Shown here in pieces: positions 7,862 through 17,684 of a stretch of 64,000 bases of DNA (position 1 is the first letter of the stretch; each line of letters opens with the position of its first letter). The translations under genes and the position numbers were made by a program. The stretch is taken from NCBI RefSeq assembly GCF_001578705.1, contig NZ_KQ969037.1, positions 423,442-487,441 on the forward strand, written 5' to 3'. The notes under the pieces were generated by a model. It was not told where the DNA came from and did not search any database. It worked only from the letters and a program-made list of their open reading frames with translations. Source of the stretch: Streptococcus oralis. Lineage in GTDB: Bacteria > Bacillota > Bacilli > Lactobacillales > Streptococcaceae.

Positions 7862-9655
7862 TTAAAAATATTTTTTTGCATCCTCTAAGAGACTTGAAAA
7901 ATCACTTAAAAAAGTTTTTTCAAATTCGTCATATTTTTGGAGATTCTGTCGTAACGTTTTAGCTTTAAAATGTTTATAGGTGTTTCTATTAATCTTTCCT
8001 ACTAGTTTCTTATTAACATAGATTTGTATACCATCATTATTTATATTTCCATAAGTATCACCTGATATATAAATTGAGTTCGATTTATTATTTTGAGAGT
8101 AAATATTTAATCCTTGTCCTTTTCCTTGTGTTAATCGAACTATATTATATTCATTAGCTATCTTTATAAAATCTAATGAAATTGGCTTTTCGCGTTCTTC
8201 CTTCCTCTCTTTTCCAAAATACTCTGGTTTCGAAAGGTCGAAATGATTAGTATTAACCAGTGTATTAAATAATTTGCGAATAACGAATTGAACATCTTCA
8301 TTCGGTGAATGATTTTGAGTTGAGGTTTTATTTATATCTATATCGAAGTTTCCGGTTGAAATTGTATTTGAAAAGCTCATTCTTTTCATCAAATTTTCTA
8401 ACTCTTCAACTTCTAATTTATCAACATTATATTTAAGCAATAATTTTAAAGTATTAAAAAATTTTCTGAAAGATTCTAACTCTTTTTGATTTTTAAAACT
8501 AAAGATACCATAGCGAGACACAAGAGAATTATAATCGGCATCGTCAGGTATTTCAAATGAATTTTCAAGTAAATCAATGAGAAAATATTTGGTTTCTTCA
8601 GAATCTTCTGGACTATTGTTATATGAAGTCAATAAATAGTCATAAGCTTCATCAAATCGTAATTGAAAACATACTGTAGCTATGATTAGTAATTTGTCAT
8701 CATTTTCTAACTCATTATTTGAATTTATAATATGCATTAAAAGGCTAACAGAATTGAATAATCTGTTAACACTGCGAGGATTATTTCCGATTGAGTCTCT
8801 AATTAATTGAGTTACATTCTGTGTAACGTCATCATTAAAATAAAAATTAATTTTTTTCAAAGAGACTTTAACAAAGTTCTCCATATGATAATTTGCAACA
8901 GGTACAGTAAAAGGCACTTGAATTATTTTCTCAAAAAAAGCTTTTCCTTTTTCGTTGTCCAAATCATCACCATACTTACTTTTTGTTCCTCTTAAAACAA
9001 CATTATAATCAATAGCTAAAACAAAGACACAATTTCTGCAATCTAAGAAAAGTTTTAAAATTTCTAGGAATTCAATCGCTTTTTTTGGAACCAATCTGTC
9101 AAGGTCATCAATGAAAATTACTATCTTTTCATAATTATTTTCTTTAACAAAGTCATCAATGATACTTTGTAGATTTTGTTTCAGATTTTTTAAATTATTA
9201 GCTTTTTCCTCATTGCTTATTAATTTTAGAAGTTGATTATTAATTTTTTCAATGTTTAAGAGACCAAAATCTAGTTTTAGATATTCCATACTTTTTGTAA
9301 TAACTGCCAAAGATTTTTTAAAGTTCTCTCTTTTATCTACATCAGTTACTTCTAATTCATCAATTAAATCTGTAATTAACGTGACTGCTAAATCCTTATC
9401 CATATCAAATTGTGAATATTGCCAAGTATTAAAAAATATTGTTTTAATTTTTCTTTTTGAATTACTTGACGATTTTTCTTTAAGTTTTTCTTCAACTTGA
9501 TACATGATGCTGGTTTTTCCGGTTCCCCAATCGCCTTGAATAGCTAGTGTTAAAGGAGTTTCGCATCCAGTAATAAAATTTGATAACCCAAGAATGTATT
9601 TGTCAATCATAAATTCGTCTTTTACAGTTGGAATATCAGAAAATGAATTGTACAT
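7862..9655 (-). CDS. KAP-family P-loop NTPase
   Basis: A 597-residue KAP-type NTPase. Walker A is AIQGDWGTGKTSIMYQ near residue 40, and Walker B IVIFIDDLDRLVP lies near 185. NPRSVNRLFNS near 295 fits the sensor region. I see no clear membrane helices, although many KAP proteins have them. The ATG at 9655 follows AAAGGA; a TTG five codons upstream lacks a site and is less likely. The gene is clearly more AT-rich than its neighbours and stands alone, which suggests acquisition. Some KAP proteins (PifA of plasmid F) block phage growth, so a defence role is possible but unproven. Confidence 0.88.
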   Translation of the reverse strand: MYNSFSDIPTVKDEFMIDKYILGLSNFITGCETPLTLAIQGDWGTGKTSIMYQVEEKLKEKSSSNSKRKIKTIFFNTWQYSQFDMDKDLAVTLITDLIDELEVTDVDKRENFKKSLAVITKSMEYLKLDFGLLNIEKINNQLLKLISNEEKANNLKNLKQNLQSIIDDFVKENNYEKIVIFIDDLDRLVPKKAIEFLEILKLFLDCRNCVFVLAIDYNVVLRGTKSKYGDDLDNEKGKAFFEKIIQVPFTVPVANYHMENFVKVSLKKINFYFNDDVTQNVTQLIRDSIGNNPRSVNRLFNSVSLLMHIINSNNELENDDKLLIIATVCFQLRFDEAYDYLLTSYNNSPEDSEETKYFLIDLLENSFEIPDDADYNSLVSRYGIFSFKNQKELESFRKFFNTLKLLLKYNVDKLEVEELENLMKRMSFSNTISTGNFDIDINKTSTQNHSPNEDVQFVIRKLFNTLVNTNHFDLSKPEYFGKERKEEREKPISLDFIKIANEYNIVRLTQGKGQGLNIYSQNNKSNSIYISGDTYGNINNDGIQIYVNKKLVGKINRNTYKHFKAKTLRQNLQKYDEFEKTFLSDFSSLLEDAKKYF

Positions 9656-9898
9656 ATAATTTCCTTTCAAAATATTTTATATAGAATATGCTAAATTAAG
9701 AATAACACTCAATTTATATTATGTTAATGACATTTAATATTGAGGTCTTAAAAAGCAATTGTTGTTGTAGATATGTCACAAAAAATTCTACTTCTCATCT
9801 TCTGTTGCTTCACAGACTAATGTTTACAGCCAAGAATTCGATAAGAATAAGAACTAAAACGCTATTACTGTCCCCATATTTCTTCTCCCTTGCCTACC

Positions 9899-10774
9899 TT
9901 AATAACCTTCAACCCACTTTTCATTATCCATGATGAAAGGCTTAGCTAGTCCGTCACCTGTGTAATCCGCATACTTGGTAGCCAAATATTTGTAACAATC
10001 TTCCTTACTCGCAAACTTAATAGCTTGATAAGGCTCTTCAAAAGTCAATTTCTCTACAAATAAAAAACCATCATCAGCTGGAACTAAAACACCAACATGC
10101 CCAACAAAAAGAAACTCTCCGTCCAAATTATCATGTAACACAACAGACAGCATTCGAGCCTTGTCATTAAATTGAAACTGGGAAAAGAATTTCTCCATCT
10201 TCTGCGCGTGAATTTTTACATCTGTCGTTGCTTCCGTCTCCACCCTAGAAAATAGAATATCAAACTCTTCCTTATCTTTCGCATCAAATAGCTTTCCCTT
10301 ATCGATAGCGTCGTTATCCACGAAAAGAAGCTGATCATTCTTTTCAAGTTTTGGGATTGTGACTGAATTTTTTAAGAGCGCATAGCTATTGATACGACAG
10401 TTTGTCCCGACAAAATCACCCTTTTTTTGTTTCCAAAGATTACTGATTTTCTCTACATCGTATTCTGTTTTTGTAAAGGAAGTAAAATCACCACTTAAAC
10501 CAGTGGAGCCGACAGTCGTATTATAGTCTGTAACAAGATTGAAAAATTCATCAACACTATTTGGACCCAAGTGAGCTGATAAGAGAGATTTGACCTCTTC
10601 GGTAATGACCTGATTGTTTAGATTGGTATATGAAGCCGTCCAAGGAACTTTATCTGAGCTGGTCTGTGTCTGATTTGTAGCTTCAGTCCTCGTATTATTT
10701 TGGTGACAAGCAGCCAATCCAAGTAATAAGGGTAAGCACAGTCCCAAGGCAACTACTTTTTTCGTTCGTTTCAT
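9899..10774 (-). CDS. Lipoprotein, DUF4300-like
   Basis: A lipoprotein signal peptide is followed by the lipobox LAAC (Cys at about 23) and a polar linker rich in Thr, Gln and Ser, so the protein is anchored outside the membrane. The 291-residue sequence resembles the DUF4300 proteins of streptococci. It has a Cys in VGTNCRINSYALL (about 125-135) and a His in FVGHVGVLVP (about 222-231), a Cys-then-His order seen in papain-like folds; catalysis is speculation. The start follows GAAGGAG. No biochemical role is known to me. Confidence 0.82.
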   Translation of the reverse strand: MKRTKKVVALGLCLPLLLGLAACHQNNTRTEATNQTQTSSDKVPWTASYTNLNNQVITEEVKSLLSAHLGPNSVDEFFNLVTDYNTTVGSTGLSGDFTSFTKTEYDVEKISNLWKQKKGDFVGTNCRINSYALLKNSVTIPKLEKNDQLLFVDNDAIDKGKLFDAKDKEEFDILFSRVETEATTDVKIHAQKMEKFFSQFQFNDKARMLSVVLHDNLDGEFLFVGHVGVLVPADDGFLFVEKLTFEEPYQAIKFASKEDCYKYLATKYADYTGDGLAKPFIMDNEKWVEGY

Positions 10775-10879
10775 GCAAATCTCCTTCTAGACTACAAGTC
10801 TCCATTTCTTTGTAAACACCATTCACTAATCACTTATGGAGTAATCTGGGACTTAGCTATATTATACTACATAAATAGG

Positions 10880-10922
10880 AAAAAGACTGGAACGAATGGT
10901 TGCCCATCATTACAGTCTTTTT
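10880..10922 (-). terminator. Terminator after the neopullulanase gene
   Basis: A 10-bp stem (AAAAAGACTG, 10880-10889, with its complement at 10913-10922) and a long loop, 12 nt beyond the amylase stop. U-rich on both strands. Confidence 0.75.
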
Positions 10923-10933
10923 GATTACATTTT

Positions 10934-12673
10934 TTATTCAATGACAAATCCTTTTGGCAAAATCACCAGTTGTTGCTCCAATTCTTGGCAATGACTTGCT
11001 AGTACTACAGAATCACTATCTACAAGATAATTTTCTGCTGATTGGTTAAAAATAGCTTGGATTTTTTGTCCATCATAATTCCATTCTAGAGCTAGCACAT
11101 CAGGCTTGATTTCTTTCAGGCTATATGTTCCATGTTGGATAATGTCTGAAACACTCTTGCGAATCTGAATCAATTTCTTCATGAAATTAAGCATCTCGTT
11201 GCTTTCGGAAACACGTTCCCAAGGCATAGCACGACGACAATCTGGATCTGGCCCTCCGTCTAACTCTAACTCGGTTCCATAGTAGAAACACGGTGTTCCT
11301 CTTTGTAAAAAGAGGCAGGCTAGGGCAGACTTAACAAGTTGGCTATCTCCCTTGGCAGTAGCCAAAATGCGCTCCGTATCATGCGAATCCAAGAGATTGA
11401 ACATCACTTCCGAAATTTGCTGTCTATAATACATAGACTGACCATTAATCTCATCAATGAATTGACTGGTCTTCTTTACCCCACGCAAGAAATAATCCTT
11501 GATACTGTCAGAGAGAGGATAGTTCATGACCGCGTGGAACTCATCACCATTTAGCCAAGGCTGAGACGTGTGCCAGACTTCTCCAAGAATATAAAGGTCA
11601 GGCTTTTTAGCCAAGACAGCCTTGCGGAAATCTCTCCAAAATTGGTGGTCCACCTCATTTGCCACATCCAAGCGCCAAGCATCGATATCAAACTCTTCAA
11701 TCCAGTAGGTCGCAACGCTCAACAAATAGTCTCTCACTTGAGGATTTGCCGTATTGAGCTTAGGCATATAGCTCTCAAAGGCAAAGGTATGGTAGGATAA
11801 TTCTCTTTTATTAACGAGATTTTCTTTAACGACTGGAAAGTCTTGAATATGGAACCAGTCTTTATAAACAGAATTTTCACCGTATTTGAGAATATCCTGC
11901 CACTGTGGAGCTTGGTCTCCGATATGGTTGAAAACAGCGTCCAGCATGATTTTCATGCCTCTCTGATGGGCTTGATCTACCAATTTACGGAAGGTTTCCT
12001 TGTCTCCAAAATGACGGTCGATTTCGAAATAGTCCGTCGTATTGTACTTGTGATTGCTTGGGGATTCAAAAATCGGACAGAGATAAAGACCTGTAATACC
12101 TAAGTCTTGCAAGTAATCCAGATGGTCAATAATCCCCTGTAAATCCCCACCAAAGAAATCGCTCGTCTTTGGTTTGATAGAGGAATCCCAAGCTAGCACC
12201 CCTTCTGGAGAAATCACAGGATTCCCATTAGCAAAGCGTTCTGGGAAAATCTGGTACCATACCGTATCTGCTACCCAGTCAGGAACATGGCAAGCATCAA
12301 TCTCATGGATATAAGGAATTTTAAATCCATTTCCTTCATAATGAAGATTTTCTAGCGTGTTTTCAACACAACCCTTATCGCCATATAAGATCATCTGACC
12401 TTGCTTATCCTTGAGTTCAAAGAGATACTGGAGTCGTGCATAGCCAACTGTAATCTCCACTTGCCAGTAATCAAACAAAGCATCAGAAGTTACTTTACTC
12501 ATCTCCTTACTATCTTCATAACGGTCCTCTATAAAAATAAAAGGATCTCCATAATGCAAGTTGATACTTGCGATATCTCCTCTTTTCGTTCGAATGCGAA
12601 TGTGCATTGTCTTATCTTTATAAAGATAAGCATACTCCGACTCTGGTCTGTGGTAAATGGCTGTTAATTCCAT
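10934..12673 (-). CDS. Neopullulanase / cyclomaltodextrinase-type alpha-glucanotransferase (GH13)
   Basis: A cytoplasmic GH13 enzyme of 579 residues with no signal peptide. An N-terminal CBM34-like domain (about 1-120) precedes the barrel. All four GH13 motifs are present: DAVFNH (about 238), the nucleophile in WRLDVANE (about 320), the acid/base in LGEVWH (about 350) and LLDSHDTE (about 420). Expected substrates are maltodextrins, cyclodextrins or pullulan pieces. The ATG at 12673 follows AGGAG by 8 nt; an upstream ATG at 12703 lacks a site. A MalR/CcpA-type operator covers the start of the transcript, so maltose or glucose control is likely. Confidence 0.9.
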   Translation of the reverse strand: MELTAIYHRPESEYAYLYKDKTMHIRIRTKRGDIASINLHYGDPFIFIEDRYEDSKEMSKVTSDALFDYWQVEITVGYARLQYLFELKDKQGQMILYGDKGCVENTLENLHYEGNGFKIPYIHEIDACHVPDWVADTVWYQIFPERFANGNPVISPEGVLAWDSSIKPKTSDFFGGDLQGIIDHLDYLQDLGITGLYLCPIFESPSNHKYNTTDYFEIDRHFGDKETFRKLVDQAHQRGMKIMLDAVFNHIGDQAPQWQDILKYGENSVYKDWFHIQDFPVVKENLVNKRELSYHTFAFESYMPKLNTANPQVRDYLLSVATYWIEEFDIDAWRLDVANEVDHQFWRDFRKAVLAKKPDLYILGEVWHTSQPWLNGDEFHAVMNYPLSDSIKDYFLRGVKKTSQFIDEINGQSMYYRQQISEVMFNLLDSHDTERILATAKGDSQLVKSALACLFLQRGTPCFYYGTELELDGGPDPDCRRAMPWERVSESNEMLNFMKKLIQIRKSVSDIIQHGTYSLKEIKPDVLALEWNYDGQKIQAIFNQSAENYLVDSDSVVLASHCQELEQQLVILPKGFVIE

Positions 12674-12708
12674 AACATTTTCTCCTAAACTATCTGTAAT
12701 CATTTCAA

Positions 12709-12722
12709 CGCAAACGTTTTCA
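12709..12722 (-). promoter_or_regulatory. LacI-family (MalR or CcpA) operator
   Basis: TGAAAACGTTTGCG on the minus strand agrees with the CcpA cre consensus at all but the last base and also resembles pneumococcal MalR operators. It lies about 8-21 nt downstream of the predicted start site, a position suited to repression. Confidence 0.7.
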
Positions 12723-12736
12723 TTGCTAGTGAATCT

Positions 12737-12765
12737 AGTATACTATTTTCGTATTTTATTTGCAA
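12737..12765 (-). promoter_or_regulatory. Sigma-A promoter of the neopullulanase gene
   Basis: TTGCAA (12760-12765) and TATACT (12737-12742) are separated by 17 nt on the minus strand. Confidence 0.75.
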
Positions 12766-12848
12766 GGCTTGTCCGTAGTTTCAAGCGGTTTGTTTCTATA
12801 AATAAAAAAGCAGCCAGTCATACAACTTACTACTTTTCATATGATAAT

Positions 12849-13340
12849 TTACAAATGTCTTTCCAGCCACTCAATTTTTTTAAAATCCTTATTGTTATTG
12901 TGGTTATTTCGATAGGAATCTTGGGAAGAAGCCTTGTAAATACTTAAAAATTGTTCCAAACTTGGAACGCGAAAAGTGATGTTTTCGTGATGAATCAGCT
13001 CTATATCCGATTCCGAAACTCCTGCAAAATCAGGTAAAGAATCGATACTTCCAAACTCAACACTCAGGCCATCCTTTTGGAATTCATGCTCATGAATATC
13101 TATTAAGCCATAGCCTAAGTGTTTCATCACTTTCATTATCTTGTCCCAGTCATAAATTCTGAGATGATCAGGTGCTTCCCAACCTCTAGGGTCGCCAGGC
13201 ACATGAATGTCAATGTCAGACGGCCCCCATTCTTCATTTGAACGGTATTCAAACCCCAAAGACCCCATGAGCGTCGGAGTGATTCCGACTTGGTTTAAAT
13301 GAGAACAAATTGTTCGAAATTCATCAAATAGAGAATTCAT
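12849..13340 (-). CDS. Nucleotidyltransferase-like protein of unknown role
   Basis: A 163-residue protein with a pol-beta-type nucleotidyltransferase signature: LMGSLGFEYRS followed by GPSDIDIHVPG (residues about 24-50), where the two Asp in DID would bind metal. The middle is His/Asp-rich, and the end is Asn/Lys-rich. Close homologues are sometimes labelled phosphoribosylanthranilate isomerase, which the sequence does not support. The start follows GGAGGAGG. It could be an antibiotic- or tRNA-nucleotidyltransferase-like enzyme or a minimal antitoxin, but no partner toxin gene is adjacent. Confidence 0.75.
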   Translation of the reverse strand: MNSLFDEFRTICSHLNQVGITPTLMGSLGFEYRSNEEWGPSDIDIHVPGDPRGWEAPDHLRIYDWDKIMKVMKHLGYGLIDIHEHEFQKDGLSVEFGSIDSLPDFAGVSESDIELIHHENITFRVPSLEQFLSIYKASSQDSYRNNHNNNKDFKKIEWLERHL

Positions 13341-13403
13341 TCCTCCTCCAATCGTTGATATAGAACTTAATTTCGTTGTAAATAATAAAGTAATTTTTAC
13401 CTT

Positions 13404-14285
13404 CTACTCTTTCGGCTTTGAAAATACTTCTACTCGCTGAGCTAGGACTTTGATTTCTACAGGTAGGTTGTCCGATTTATCGCCGTCAACATCTGACTCC
13501 AATTCACTATCTGAAGAGATCTTAATATTACGCGCTCTGATATACTCGATATTATCATTGCCGACAACATCTCCTTTTAGTAAATCAGGAATGACAGATA
13601 ATTTAGAGAATATAGAAGCATCTTTTAGAATCAAAATATTAGCATATCCGTCTTTGTTTTCTTCAAAGATTTTTTTGTCAGCGAAGTAATTTGTCAAGAG
13701 AACCAAAACATGACTAGCTTCACCGACATAATTTCCATTTTCTGTCTCAACCTTAATGTTAAAGACCTGATCTGTCATGACAGACTTCATGGTATTTACA
13801 GCATAGGCTAAAATACCGAATTTTGTCTTGTCCTCGATTTCAACATTGTGAATCGCCTCAGGCAGAGAACCGATACTAAAGATATAACCAAAATAGTTAT
13901 CATTCGCTTTACCGATATCAATCTTGTTGGTTAAGTTAAAATCGAGTTCATCAATCGCGCCATCGATGTCTTGATTGATTTCCAAAAGTTTCGTAATGAG
14001 GTTACCCGTACCGCCAGGGATAATCCCTAACTTAGGAATGTAGTCTCTCTCAGCAATACCAGAAATGACTTCATTAACTGTCCCATCTCCACCGAACACA
14101 ACCACTGCATCGTACTTCTCACGTGAAGCCTCCTCAGCAAAATGTGTCGCATCTAAAGCTTTTTCAGTAATTTTGGTTTCCACGTGCTCAAAATAATCTT
14201 TGGCTTTATTCTCCAGTTTGACCTTATAATCCAAAGCCTTTTCCCCACCAGAGGTAGGGTTGATAATTACCATTGCTTTTTTCAT
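13404..14285 (-). CDS. Diacylglycerol kinase-family lipid kinase
   Basis: The 293 residues carry the DAGK catalytic signature: IINPTSGG at the N-terminus, VVFGGDGTVNEVISG (about 62-76) for ATP, and IIPGGTGNLITKLL (about 95-108). It is a soluble YegS/DgkB-type kinase, expected to phosphorylate diacylglycerol or a related lipid. In Gram-positives such enzymes recycle the diacylglycerol made during lipoteichoic acid synthesis. The substrate cannot be read from the sequence. Starts at ATG behind AAGGAG. Confidence 0.9.
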   Translation of the reverse strand: MKKAMVIINPTSGGEKALDYKVKLENKAKDYFEHVETKITEKALDATHFAEEASREKYDAVVVFGGDGTVNEVISGIAERDYIPKLGIIPGGTGNLITKLLEINQDIDGAIDELDFNLTNKIDIGKANDNYFGYIFSIGSLPEAIHNVEIEDKTKFGILAYAVNTMKSVMTDQVFNIKVETENGNYVGEASHVLVLLTNYFADKKIFEENKDGYANILILKDASIFSKLSVIPDLLKGDVVGNDNIEYIRARNIKISSDSELESDVDGDKSDNLPVEIKVLAQRVEVFSKPKE

Positions 14286-14448
14286 TGATTTTCTCCTTAA
14301 TTTTTAAATAGAAATATTAGCGTAGCTACATTTATCATTACATATAATGCTATTATATAATGAAAACTCAGAAAAAAGAACTTTGACGTACTGGGCATTA
14401 ATGTATAATAGCTAGTTTAAAATTCAGATTATCAAAAGCAAGTCACTT

Positions 14449-15075
14449 CTATTTAACTACCTCGCCATACTCTTTTATTTTATCAGCATATTCGGTCAAA
14501 AGATTCTTTGAATAAATTTTTTCATTACTTGAATTTCTAACTTCTTTCCAAAGAACAGATGCCACTTTTAACTTGTTTGAGTAGTTACGACTATTTTCAT
14601 CTTCACAAAAGTCCTTTAAAAACTGATTCCATTGACAAACCGAATGGTCATACTTAGCATAATCTGAATTTCCATAATAAACTTTTAGCATATCTTGGAT
14701 TGTAAAACTCAAATCATTTTCTCTTTTTACTTTTCTCCAAGAAGTCGCCATATCGGCAGTAAATTTAAAGGGCGAAACACCTGTTAAAGTTGAGAAATAT
14801 TCTCTAAAGTGTGCATTAAAGGAGAATCCACATTCAAGTAAGGGCGTATCTAAGGTAACAATTTCTACTCGTTTCTTTTTTCTTTTTATTGATGATTTTT
14901 TAATCAAATTCCCCTTAAAGTACTGCTCAATAATATGATTGAGTTCTTGTTTAATACCTCTATATTCAAGTCCTAATGACTTGCATATCTGTGAAAGTTC
15001 ATCTCGATACCAATAGTATTTATTGAACTCATCAAAGGACGTGATTGTATCAAACTCAGGTCTGCTCTCTATCAA
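14449..15075 (-). CDS. SAP-domain / DUF6434-like protein (TTG start)
   Basis: A 208-residue protein with F-N-K-Y-Y-W-Y-R-D-E-L near residue 20 and the helix-extended-helix LGLEYRGIKQELNHIIEQYF, typical of SAP-like segments next to DUF6434 regions. Lys-rich residues 60-70 follow, suggesting nucleic-acid contact. The second half, with the pattern FSFNAHFREYF, is common in streptococcal copies. The frame starts at TTG (15075) behind a strong GGAGGAG; no closer ATG fits. Function unknown. Confidence 0.72.
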   Translation of the reverse strand: MIESRPEFDTITSFDEFNKYYWYRDELSQICKSLGLEYRGIKQELNHIIEQYFKGNLIKKSSIKRKKKRVEIVTLDTPLLECGFSFNAHFREYFSTLTGVSPFKFTADMATSWRKVKRENDLSFTIQDMLKVYYGNSDYAKYDHSVCQWNQFLKDFCEDENSRNYSNKLKVASVLWKEVRNSSNEKIYSKNLLTEYADKIKEYGEVVK

Positions 15076-15136
15076 TATTTCTCCTCCTTAAAACCAATTT
15101 AGGTTGTCATCTCAAAATAATGGAGTTTTAGTTTCA

Positions 15137-15184
15137 TTATTTTGAGGAATAGTTCCGTTTCTCTAACAAGCTCATACACTCAGC
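15137..15184 (-). pseudogene. Relic of an rlmD-like 3' end (copy 3)
   Basis: Read on the minus strand, codons from 15184 to 15137 give AECMSLLEKRNYSSK and a stop. Compare the true rlmD end, [11 protein letters not shown]: seven of the first eleven residues are identical. About 22 of 28 bases also match. It starts exactly where the ADP-ribosylglycohydrolase frame loses homology, so this is a junction. A 12-bp palindrome (15111-15122 with 15134-15145) overlaps its end. Confidence 0.6.
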
Positions 15185-15308
15185 GGTTCGGACTTACCGT
15201 ATCATCTGTGAAAAAACAATCCTCACGAAATAAAGGAAAATCCTTCGTTTTAATATTGTTCCATTCATAAACTGAACCCACAATATCTCCCACAATTGCT
15301 CCTAGCAT
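15180..15308 (-). pseudogene. Truncated ADP-ribosylglycohydrolase, N-terminal fragment
   Basis: An ATG at 15308 behind GGAGGAA opens a 42-codon frame starting MLGAIVGDIVGSVYEWNN and reaching FFTDDTV, then SPNR and a stop. MLGAIVGDIVGSVYE and the metal-binding FTDDT are the N-terminal hallmarks of ADP-ribosylglycohydrolase (DraG/ARH-like) proteins, normally about 250 residues or longer. The rest is missing, replaced at the FTDDTV position by an rlmD-like 3' end. The product cannot be active. Confidence 0.82.
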
Positions 15309-15319
15309 CAGATTCCTCC

Positions 15320-16126
15320 TTATGATATATCAGATTCATTACAAATTTCCAATGAATCGCTCTTTAAAAATGGCCCCACCAAATTAATCCACTCTTGAGG
15401 CAGGTAAGCTGATAAATAACCGTGGTTATACCCCTTTGCTTCATACAAAATTGTATTTGAATGTAGCTGATGAAATAATTTCGCTGATTCTTTCACACAG
15501 TTCAATTCTTTTTCACCATAGATATACAGAACCTGAGCCTTGCTAGCAGAAATCATATCTTTCAGCTTGTAACATCCCATATAGTTTTTGTAAATTGTCA
15601 CCAATGTTTTGACAGGCGTCCTTGGCAAATCTTCCAAATAATAAGCTTTTATTTCCTCTGGATAAGCCAGTTTAGGATAGAGTTTGTTCATCATGCTTAA
15701 CTGAAGTTTGCAAGAGAATTTATTGAACATCAGTTTACCAAATAGAGACACTAGAAAGATGCTGATTTTAGCTAAACTTGGTTGAGGAATACAGAGGCTT
15801 CCATCTATGATGGCCTTCTCAGCAATTTCACTGTCTAAAGACAAAAGCTCCATGGCAATTTGACCACCAAGTGAAACACCACCGATTGCAAACAATTTCC
15901 CACCACAGTTTGCTTTGATATAGTCTAGAATCTCCAAAGCAGAATCTTCAGTAGAAACATAATCAAGTTGATATTCCTCGCCGTGGCCATTCAAAGTGGG
16001 TAGAATAATACGGTATTCTTTTGACAAGATTCGTGCTTGACGAAGATAATTCCACCAAGAACTGCCACCACCATGTATCAGTAAAATAGGAGGCAAATTC
16101 TTATCACCAAATTCATGGAATTTCAT
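15320..16126 (-). CDS. Alpha/beta hydrolase
   Basis: A 268-residue alpha/beta-hydrolase. The oxyanion-hole loop is LLIHGGGSSWWNYL (about 16-29). The nucleophile elbow is IGGVSLGGQIAME with the Ser near 90, and a candidate Asp/Glu and His (KGYNHGYLS, near the end) complete the triad. No signal peptide. The start at 16126 follows GAGGAG; an upstream ATG at 16168 has no site. It lies between two relics of rlmD-like 3' ends and is probably part of incoming DNA. The substrate is unknown. Confidence 0.85.
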   Translation of the reverse strand: MKFHEFGDKNLPPILLIHGGGSSWWNYLRQARILSKEYRIILPTLNGHGEEYQLDYVSTEDSALEILDYIKANCGGKLFAIGGVSLGGQIAMELLSLDSEIAEKAIIDGSLCIPQPSLAKISIFLVSLFGKLMFNKFSCKLQLSMMNKLYPKLAYPEEIKAYYLEDLPRTPVKTLVTIYKNYMGCYKLKDMISASKAQVLYIYGEKELNCVKESAKLFHQLHSNTILYEAKGYNHGYLSAYLPQEWINLVGPFLKSDSLEICNESDIS

Positions 16127-16170
16127 GTTTAAACTCCTCACTGTAGGACTTTCACTAGCTACACCCATGT

Positions 16171-16224
16171 TTAATCAGCTTGTACAAGCAGTGATACCGC
16201 CTCCGCATGATGCGTCTGCGGGAC
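16171..16224 (-). pseudogene. Relic of an rlmD-like 3' end (copy 2)
   Basis: On the minus strand this reads VPQTHHAEAVSLLVQAD and a stop. The real rlmD ends [17 protein letters not shown], giving the same protein pattern with many synonymous changes, so it comes from a diverged allele rather than a recent duplication. It follows the rlmD stop by 28 nt and precedes the alpha/beta hydrolase gene. This is the pattern left when an element integrates at a gene's 3' end. Confidence 0.78.
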
Positions 16225-16252
16225 TCAAAATGTTCAGTGAACCTTTTGAGGA

Positions 16253-17623
<1,371 letters not shown>

Positions 17624-17684
17624 CTATCGGCCGACAAAAAAGACGGCAACATTTCTGTTACCATCTATTATATCATGAAATGAC

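Noticed and set aside
9721-9933. 70-codon plus-strand frame between the KAP gene and the lipoprotein gene
   Set aside because: No ribosome binding site, runs into the lipoprotein gene on the other strand, and the product looks random.
13350-14448. Toxin-antitoxin pair made by the nucleotidyltransferase-like protein and its neighbour
   Set aside because: The neighbour is a plain diacylglycerol-kinase-family enzyme, with no HEPN or other toxin adjacent.
15111-15145. 12-bp palindrome CTCAAAATAATG/CATTATTTTGAG as an intrinsic terminator
   Set aside because: A perfect stem but AT-rich and without a following U-run; kept only as part of the scar.
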